Shown here: positions 59,230 to 64,000 of the stretch, piece by piece
How positions within the stretch are numbered: position 1 is the stretch's first letter
How the letters are laid out: each line of letters starts with the position of its first letter
Assembly (NCBI GenBank): GCA_964395095.1
Contig: CAYMZZ010000015.1
Span: forward strand, 1 to 64,000
Reading direction: 5' to 3'
DNA: 64,000 nucleotides
Source of the DNA: CAYMZZ01 sp964395095
GTDB lineage: Bacteria; Bacteroidota; Bacteroidia; Chitinophagales; Chitinophagaceae
The notes under the pieces: model-generated
Seen by the model: the letters and a program-made list of their open reading frames with translations, nothing else
Told to the model about the DNA's origin: nothing
Databases searched by the model: none
Translations under genes and position numbers: made by a program

Positions 59230-59805
59230 CTACACCCTTAGCCGCCCCCTGAATCCTCGGACGCCGTAGTAGGAATCCGCACCATTATGATAGAGAAAGA
59301 CGGTATCGTAGCGGCGGTCACCAAAAAGGGCGCCTCCGAGCTTGCGGATACGATCCGGCGTAAGCAGCCAACTGCTGGTCTTGGTATCGAAATCCCCCTG
59401 CTCCTGCAATGCCCGGTATTGCGCTTCGTCGAGCATCTCGATCCCCATTTCTGCCGCCAAATCCATCGCGCTATTGGCCGGCTTATGTTCCTTACGCGCG
59501 TTCAGGGCCGCACGGTCGTAACAAAGCGAGCGCCTGCCGGATGGGCTCTGCGCGGAACAGTCGCAAAAAATATACTCGCCGCTCTTCTTGTCGAATGCAA
59601 CAATATCCGGCTCTCCACCCGTGTCTTCCATTTGCTGCAGCGACCAGAGTTTTGCCGGCCTGGCCTCCAGCCTTACCTGCACATCCGCCCACTTTATTCC
59701 TTTATGGCGTTGCATGTTTTTCTCAAAACGTGTTTGCAGCACCTGGAGCAAGGCTGTGGTTTCCTGTGGCGATAAACGGGGGGTGGAGGATTTTTTGGTG
59801 GCCAT
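59230..59805 (-). CDS. DUF4256 family protein
   Basis: 191 residues matching DUF4256 over the whole length: FDKKSGEYIFCDCSAQSP, RRSLCYDRAAL, GIEMLDEAQYRALQ, FDTKTSSWLLTPDRIRKLGGALFGDRRYDTVFLYHNGADSYYGVRGFRG segments. Cytosolic, no signal. The family has no established function. It stands alone upstream of the ars operon. Confidence 0.85.
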   Translation of the reverse strand: MATKKSSTPRLSPQETTALLQVLQTRFEKNMQRHKGIKWADVQVRLEARPAKLWSLQQMEDTGGEPDIVAFDKKSGEYIFCDCSAQSPSGRRSLCYDRAALNARKEHKPANSAMDLAAEMGIEMLDEAQYRALQEQGDFDTKTSSWLLTPDRIRKLGGALFGDRRYDTVFLYHNGADSYYGVRGFRGRLRV

Positions 59806-59820
59806 CCGGAGAGAGGTTGA

Positions 59821-59845
59821 GGGTTTAAGGTTTAAAGTTTAAGGA
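59821..59845. repeat. TTTARRG heptamer tract
   Basis: GGGTTTAAGGTTTAAAGTTT units in outward orientation, 15 bp from the DUF4256 start. The spacer 59806-60238 holds only repeats and hairpins; no gene is seen. Confidence 0.75.
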
Positions 59846-59988
59846 GAAACTGAATGTTACATTCCCAGCAACAAAGTAAAATATTGTTGTCAACTTCGGC
59901 AAAAAAGAAAAGATTTCTGTGCTGATAAAATGGCGACAACTTCTTCCCGTTTCAGGTTTGCATACGCGTACATGCAACTTACCGCAAC

Positions 59989-60021
59989 CTTTTTGTCGGC
60001 GCGCAGCGCGCCGACAAAAAG
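59989..60021. repeat. Perfect 16-bp hairpin, GC-rich
   Basis: CTTTTTGTCGGCGCGC and its complement around a single A. It is followed by a sequence (60027-60053) resembling the right arm of the palindromic element at 10431-10559. Confidence 0.75.
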
Positions 60022-60077
60022 CGCACCGAATTCGCGACGTGCGCGACGATCACATTAGTACAGTTTTATGCAAAGAA

Positions 60078-60140
60078 ATCTGCGGGAAAACTCTCCTGAA
60101 CTCTATACTTGTTTAAAGTGCAGAAGCATTTCCCGCAGAT
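60078..60140. repeat. 63-bp dispersed element with perfect 12-bp inverted ends, copy 2
   Basis: Same length and same ends (ATCTGCGGGAAA, TTTCCCGCAGAT) as the copy at 28470-28532, with 8 internal differences by my alignment. Further part-copies of the end motif follow to about 60172. Confidence 0.85.
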
Positions 60141-60189
60141 TTTCGCAGATTTTTCCCGCAGATTGGCGCAGAATTTTTATACCTGAAAT

Positions 60190-60241
60190 ATGCCATCCCT
60201 CACTTACAACTTACTACTTACAACTTACTACTTACTACTCA
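60190..60241. repeat. TAAGTNN heptamer tract, reverse orientation
   Basis: ACTTACA, ACTTACT, ACTTACA, ACTTACT, ACTTACT, ACTCACT units running into the stop codon of the next minus-strand gene. Confidence 0.85.
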
Positions 60242-60751
60242 CTTGAATTCCCCTTTCTCATTCACTTTCACCCGCAGATGCTTATTGTTGTTTTCCAAAA
60301 CAAGCTTATACAGTTTTTCCGCGCCACTACCATCTTCATAGCTTACGAGGTACACGTCTTTGGTAATGGCCCAGCCCGGATATTTCTGTGCCACAGCCTT
60401 ACTCACTACTGTTGGAAGGGCTATATTTTTGAATCGCTCTGCGGTGCGCAGCAGTTTACCATCCTGGTCATATACCGCCAGCACATAACCCTCGGGCAGG
60501 TAGAAGGTAACGGAATAGGTTTCATAATCGTCCTGGTACATTTCCGAATTCTTCACATCATAAGCGGCGGCCTGGCGCTCCAGCAACTTCACCGGCTGTG
60601 CCAGGTCTTTGTTATCTACGGCTTTGATGTACTTGTAATTGGTGGCCGTTACCCGTACTTCGGGCAGAGTCTTTTCGTCCTGTGCGCCCGAGGAAACAGA
60701 CAGTCCCAGCAAACTGAGCATAAGCACAGGGAAAGTGATCTTCCTTTTCAT
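60239..60751 (-). CDS. Secreted PepSY-like hypothetical protein, 170 aa
   Basis: The frame opens at 60838, but ATG 60751 (MKRKITFPVLMLSLLGL) begins the signal peptide (cut near SSGAQ). The mature part resembles the small beta-lactamase-inhibitor/PepSY-like secreted proteins of Bacteroidota: LPTVVSKAVAQKYPGWAITKDVYLVSYEDG and a terminal strand pattern. I cannot assign a function. The stop lies in a heptamer tract. Confidence 0.68.
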   Translation of the reverse strand: MKRKITFPVLMLSLLGLSVSSGAQDEKTLPEVRVTATNYKYIKAVDNKDLAQPVKLLERQAAAYDVKNSEMYQDDYETYSVTFYLPEGYVLAVYDQDGKLLRTAERFKNIALPTVVSKAVAQKYPGWAITKDVYLVSYEDGSGAEKLYKLVLENNNKHLRVKVNEKGEFK

Positions 60752-60876
60752 GATTGACATTTTTGTTGATGAAGAATGATCGGATCCATCGGATCCAATA
60801 CTCACCAACTGTATAATCATGAAGGGGTGGGTTCGCAATGAGTGCCATCAGGGGCGCCGGTGACTTTGATCAAAGC

Positions 60877-61470
60877 TCAGGACTTTTTCAGCAGATTAAT
60901 AAACAGCTCGAAACCCGCGCGGGGAGGGATACTGTTGTAACAAGGGTCCATTTTATGTATATGAAAATGAGGCGAAAACAGGGTCAGGTATTCCTGCTTA
61001 TGGCCACCAAAGGGTGGGCCGGCGGCTTCAAAATCGCGATCGAATAAAAGTCCCATTAATCGGCCACCCTCTTTGAGCAGTGAAGCAGCCTTGCGCACAT
61101 ATGCCGACCGAAGCGAGGGGTTGAGCGCGCAAAAAAATGTTTGTTCAATGATCAGATCATAAGCCTCCGAATGCTGAAAGAAATCACCACATACCAGTTT
61201 CACTTCCGGTGTTGCGCCAAATCGTTCCCTAAGCCTGCTTACCGCCTGTTCCGAAATATCGAGCAATACAATATGCTGAAAGCCCATCGCCACCAGGCTT
61301 ATCGCTTCATAAGCATTGCCACAGCCGGGAATTAAAATGGCCGCATTCTTATCCGGATAGTCCTCCATATATTTTACAATAGCGGGCGATGCATACCCGA
61401 TATCCCAACCCGTTTCAGCGTTGGCCCAACGGCTATCCCAATAATTTTTATCGAGGAAGGAATTTTCCAT
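60877..61470 (-). CDS. TPMT-like SAM-dependent methyltransferase
   Basis: 197 residues. NYWDSRWANAETGWDIGYASPAI is the TPMT-family opening, ILIPGCGNAYEAI the SAM site and DLIIEQTFFCALNP the motif IV region. Related proteins methylate thiopurines, halides, thiols or tellurite; the substrate is not fixed here. It stands alone between a hypothetical protein gene and a Rieske protein gene. Confidence 0.87.
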   Translation of the reverse strand: MENSFLDKNYWDSRWANAETGWDIGYASPAIVKYMEDYPDKNAAILIPGCGNAYEAISLVAMGFQHIVLLDISEQAVSRLRERFGATPEVKLVCGDFFQHSEAYDLIIEQTFFCALNPSLRSAYVRKAASLLKEGGRLMGLLFDRDFEAAGPPFGGHKQEYLTLFSPHFHIHKMDPCYNSIPPRAGFELFINLLKKS

Positions 61471-61578
61471 ATTCGGTTAGCTTCTGAATCAGGCTGCCAT
61501 GGGCAGTATTGTCAGATCATTTGCCCGTTCTTATTAGCGGCAAAAACCCTGCCTGGCGATCCTGTTTATTTTTGAAAT

Positions 61579-61899
61579 TTAGGGGAAAAGAACGAATACC
61601 CCCTCATCATTCCACTCCACTTTCCAGTGGCGGAGGTAATAGCCTTCGCCGGAAACATTGATGCCCGTGCGGGGATCGAAGCGATAGCGGTGAAGGGGAC
61701 AAACTATCTTGCCCTCTGCATCCATGCTGGCATCGGCCAGGCAGGCTCCCGCGTGTGGACAGGTATACGCAAAGGCGAAAAATGCATTCTGCCGGCGGCC
61801 CACGCAAATCTTCTTACCCTCCACCGACACCACAGCGATGTCGTTAGCAGCAAACGGTAATTCGTTGGGATGCTCTGCTATTTTTACCTGGCTACTCAC
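61579..61899 (-). CDS. Rieske [2Fe-2S] protein, small ferredoxin type
   Basis: 106 residues. Cluster ligands Cys47 and His49 (CPH), Cys67 and His70 (CPLH). No signal or membrane anchor, so it is a soluble ferredoxin-like Rieske protein, as used with dioxygenases or nitrite reductase (NirD-like). No oxygenase is nearby, so its partner is unknown. It is 28 bp downstream of hflX on the same strand. Confidence 0.92.
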   Translation of the reverse strand: MSSQVKIAEHPNELPFAANDIAVVSVEGKKICVGRRQNAFFAFAYTCPHAGACLADASMDAEGKIVCPLHRYRFDPRTGINVSGEGYYLRHWKVEWNDEGVFVLFP

Positions 61900-61927
61900 G
61901 ATTTAAAGAGGTGCTGAAACACGCCAA

Positions 61928-63118
61928 TTAATAAAGAAAATCAGTTTTGTAAGGATAGCGGATCCGGTAAAGCTCCCTTACTTTATCAAGTATGGATTTA
62001 CGAAGCCCATCAATATTCCTCCGTTCCAGGGCGGAGATAAAAATGGCATTACCATCCGTTTCCCGCTCCCAGCGTTCACGCAAATCGGCCAGTATTTCCT
62101 GTTTGGTACCGTCTTCGAGCCAGGGATCGAAAGTGTTTTTTTCGTACAGGTCCATTTTATTAAAAATGGTAACGATGGGCTTTTCAAATGCGCCAATTTC
62201 CTGCAGGGTCTTATTCACCACGCCGATCTGATCCTCATAAGCCGGATGCGAAATATCCACCACATGCAGCAGAATATCCGCTTCGCGCACTTCATCGAGC
62301 GTGCTCTTGAAACTTTCCACCAGGTGGTGTGGCAGTTTACGGATGAACCCTACCGTATCGCTCAGCAGGAAGGGGGTGTTCTCAAAAACAACCTTTCGTG
62401 TAGTGGTATCGAGTGTGGCAAAAAGTTTATTTTCGGCAAATACCTGGCTCTTGCTCAGCAGGGTCATCAGCGTGCTCTTGCCTACATTGGTATAACCTAC
62501 CAAAGCCACGCGAATAAATTCGCCCCGATCCTTGCGTTGTGTTTGCGATTGCTTGTCAATTTCCGATAGCTTCTTGCGCAGCAGGCTGATCTTGTCGCGG
62601 ACGATACGGCGGTCGGTTTCAATTTCCGTTTCACCGGGACCGCGGGTACCAATACCACCACCGAGGCGTTCAAGGTGTTTCCACATACCACGGAGTCGTG
62701 GCAGTATATACTGGTATTGCGCCAGCTCTACCTGCGCTCTGGCCTGTGCGGTCTTGGCGCGACGTGCGAAAATATCAAGGATCAGGTCTGACCGATCAAT
62801 GGTCTTTACATTCAATACCTTTTCGATATTGTTGATCTGCGCACCGGAAAGCTCATCATCAAATATGGCTACCCGAATATCTTTCCCTTCAATATACTGA
62901 CGGATTTCTTCCAGCTTGCCCTTTCCAACAAAAGTGCGGCTATCGGGATGCGAGAGCTTTTGGGTAAATCGTTTCACGGTTATGGCGCCGGCGGTCTCCG
63001 CCAGAAATGATAACTCATCCAGGTATTCATGCACCTGTGGCTCTGTCTGATCCTTATGCACCAGGCCCACCAGTACGGCGCGTTCTTCTTCACGAATTCG
63101 TTTTTTGTTCTCGAGCAA
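61928..63118 (-). CDS. hflX: GTPase HflX
   Basis: 396 residues. N-terminal HflX domain (1-190; SHPDSRTFVGKGKLEEI, DRSDLILDIFARRAKTAQARAQVELAQ, GPGETEIETDRR) and a G domain with GYTNVGKST, DTVGFIRKLPHHLVESF and NKMD. HflX splits stalled or hibernating ribosomes under stress. A short C-terminal extension ends in RIRYPYKTDFLY. Confidence 0.96.
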   Translation of the reverse strand: MLENKKRIREEERAVLVGLVHKDQTEPQVHEYLDELSFLAETAGAITVKRFTQKLSHPDSRTFVGKGKLEEIRQYIEGKDIRVAIFDDELSGAQINNIEKVLNVKTIDRSDLILDIFARRAKTAQARAQVELAQYQYILPRLRGMWKHLERLGGGIGTRGPGETEIETDRRIVRDKISLLRKKLSEIDKQSQTQRKDRGEFIRVALVGYTNVGKSTLMTLLSKSQVFAENKLFATLDTTTRKVVFENTPFLLSDTVGFIRKLPHHLVESFKSTLDEVREADILLHVVDISHPAYEDQIGVVNKTLQEIGAFEKPIVTIFNKMDLYEKNTFDPWLEDGTKQEILADLRERWERETDGNAIFISALERRNIDGLRKSILDKVRELYRIRYPYKTDFLY

Positions 63119-63130
63119 GGGAGGGAGTTG

Positions 63131-63347
63131 AGAGTTTTAAGTTTTAAGTTCTAAGTTCTAAGTTAGACGTTTTTAGTTTTAGGTTTTGAGTTTGGGGGGA
63201 GTTTAAGCTGAGAAAATAATTATGGAAGGGGTGCCCATGTCTAAGTTGCGTCAAACTCACAATTCGCGCCTTACCATTTGCCCTTCCAGGCGTGGTATGC
63301 GCTTCACTTACCCTAACTTATAACTTAGAACTTACAACTCAGAACTT
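63131..63347. repeat. TAAGTNN heptamer tracts bracketing the hflX upstream spacer
   Basis: Left arm 63131-63166 (TTTTAAG, TTTTAAG, TTCTAAG, TTCTAAG, TTAGACG) and right arm 63308-63347 (ACTTATA, ACTTAGA, ACTTACA, ACTCAGA, ACTT). About 140 bp lie between with no gene. The right arm ends 3 bp from the next stop. Confidence 0.88.
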
Positions 63348-63350
63348 CCC

Positions 63351-64000
63351 TCACAGTCCACTCAACGTTAGCCCGATCGAAAACGGTCTTATTTCCGCGG
63401 CTACGCCTTCTTTGAAAAGAGAAGTGATCTGGTAACTGCCAAAGAGGGAAAAATGGCCAAAGCCTACACGGCCGGTGGCCACCAGGCGGGTAGTATTAAA
63501 ATAGCTTTTCTGGTATTCCTTCACCAGATAATCATTCAATGCCTGGCCATTCTTGTTCTGCAGGGTTTTATTGCGGGTATAGGCTTTCAGCATGGTTCCC
63601 ACGCGCAGGCCTATGGCAAACTTGAAGCTCTTATCGCTATTAAGCGGTTTGGCCGTATAGCGGAATTCGATTGGCGCTTCCAGGTACACGGTGGCCAGTT
63701 TTGTTTTTTTGAAATGATTGGTATCCGATTGATCGCGGAACTGAAGCGTATTGGTGGTTTCGCGGATACCTACATAAGTCTTGTCGAACTGGATATGATC
63801 GGATGAAATGCCGGGACCCAGGCCAATGCTCAACTTGGGATTTGTTTTGAAAGGGAAGTCGAACATAAAATATACATTGAACGACTTTGAAAAACCGCCG
63901 GTATTGATGGAATCGGGAGCGCCTGCCCAGCCAGCATAACCCAACTGCAACATGAAATGGTCGTTGGCACGTCCCTGTAAATTAATGGTAGGTTTTTTAC
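63351..64000 (-). CDS. Outer-membrane beta-barrel protein, 5' end outside the window
   Basis: The frame stays open to the right edge (the part beyond Met at 63953 reads KKPTINLQGRANDHF), so the start is not seen. The visible 216 residues show alternating beta strands and a C-terminal strand ending LTLSGL, as in porin-like outer-membrane barrels of Bacteroidota (MFDFPFKTNPKLSIGLGPGIS, GHFSLFGSYQITSLF). Function unknown. Confidence 0.78.
   Translation of the reverse strand, partial: KKPTINLQGRANDHFMLQLGYAGWAGAPDSINTGGFSKSFNVYFMFDFPFKTNPKLSIGLGPGISSDHIQFDKTYVGIRETTNTLQFRDQSDTNHFKKTKLATVYLEAPIEFRYTAKPLNSDKSFKFAIGLRVGTMLKAYTRNKTLQNKNGQALNDYLVKEYQKSYFNTTRLVATGRVGFGHFSLFGSYQITSLFKEGVAAEIRPFSIGLTLSGL

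Overview
The window reads as chromosomal DNA of a Bacteroidota bacterium, most likely a Chitinophagaceae-like (Chitinophagia) lineage. The reasons are the gene families present (S46 dipeptidyl-peptidase, GLPGLI-like secreted proteins, DUF4834, the short Obg and the LID-less adenylate kinase), the lack of purine-rich Shine-Dalgarno sequences before start codons, and several exact matches to the Bacteroidota -7 promoter box TAnnTTTG close to starts. A run of exactly 100 N at 10240-10339 marks a scaffold gap. I see no prophage, complete insertion sequence, CRISPR array or rRNA operon; most of the window is housekeeping and metabolic genes in short transcription units.

Layout. 0-2.5 kb: paaI, glycerate kinase and paaY. 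2.6-6.1 kb: a signalling module of sigma-54 activator, single-domain response regulator and CHASE3 histidine kinase. 6.3-8 kb: an unknown protein overlapping a Cys-rich copper-bundle protein, then obg. 8-12.5 kb: S46 peptidase (DPP7-type), an outer-membrane protein and a dipeptide epimerase. 12.6-16.9 kb: a base-excision glycosylase, mnmD, a LytS/LytTR pair and a surface fasciclin lipoprotein. 17-24.6 kb: a Tat-exported oxidoreductase, cysS, a membrane endonuclease/phosphatase, two rhomboids and rlmD. 24.9-33 kb: thiol-disulfide protein, parvulin, lptB, metF, GH3 and fabG. 33-36.5 kb: a second glycosylase, an enoyl-CoA hydratase-like gene and paaZ. 36.6-44 kb: lipoproteins, adk, msrB, an aminotransferase, a glycosyltransferase, sixA and purF. 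44-50.5 kb: a SurA-like parvulin and the rimP-nusA-infB operon. 50.7-55.5 kb: DUF4834, a WG-repeat protein, a CAU-anticodon tRNA, two GLPGLI-like paralogues around a higA remnant, and small membrane proteins. 55.6-64 kb: a secreted acetolactate decarboxylase, an arsR-arsM-acr3-arsC operon, DUF4256, a TPMT-like methyltransferase, a Rieske protein, hflX and a truncated outer-membrane protein.

Functional links. Three phenylacetate-pathway genes (paaI, paaY, paaZ) and an enoyl-CoA hydratase lie in two places, but the ring epoxidase paaABCDE is not here. The S46 peptidase, outer-membrane protein and dipeptide epimerase suggest peptide use. The arsenic operon has two matching palindromes, one before arsR and one before arsM.

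The most unusual signal is between the genes. Many spacers carry short tracts of 7-bp or 8-bp units with a fixed core and one or two variable bases. I see five unit families: TAAGTNN, TTTARRG, ACGTNNN, CGTGAGN and an 8-bp ATTTGG-type. Except for the self-palindromic ACGT family, every tract I found has the same polarity: the strand reading out of the flanking gene into the spacer carries the TAAGT/TTTAG/ATTTGG/CGTGAGG form. Spacers with two tracts are therefore bracketed by inverted arms. Tracts often begin at, or contain, the stop codon of the neighbouring gene. The spacers also hold a 63-bp dispersed element with perfect 12-bp inverted ends (two copies) and several perfect 16-24 bp hairpins with 1-3 nt loops.
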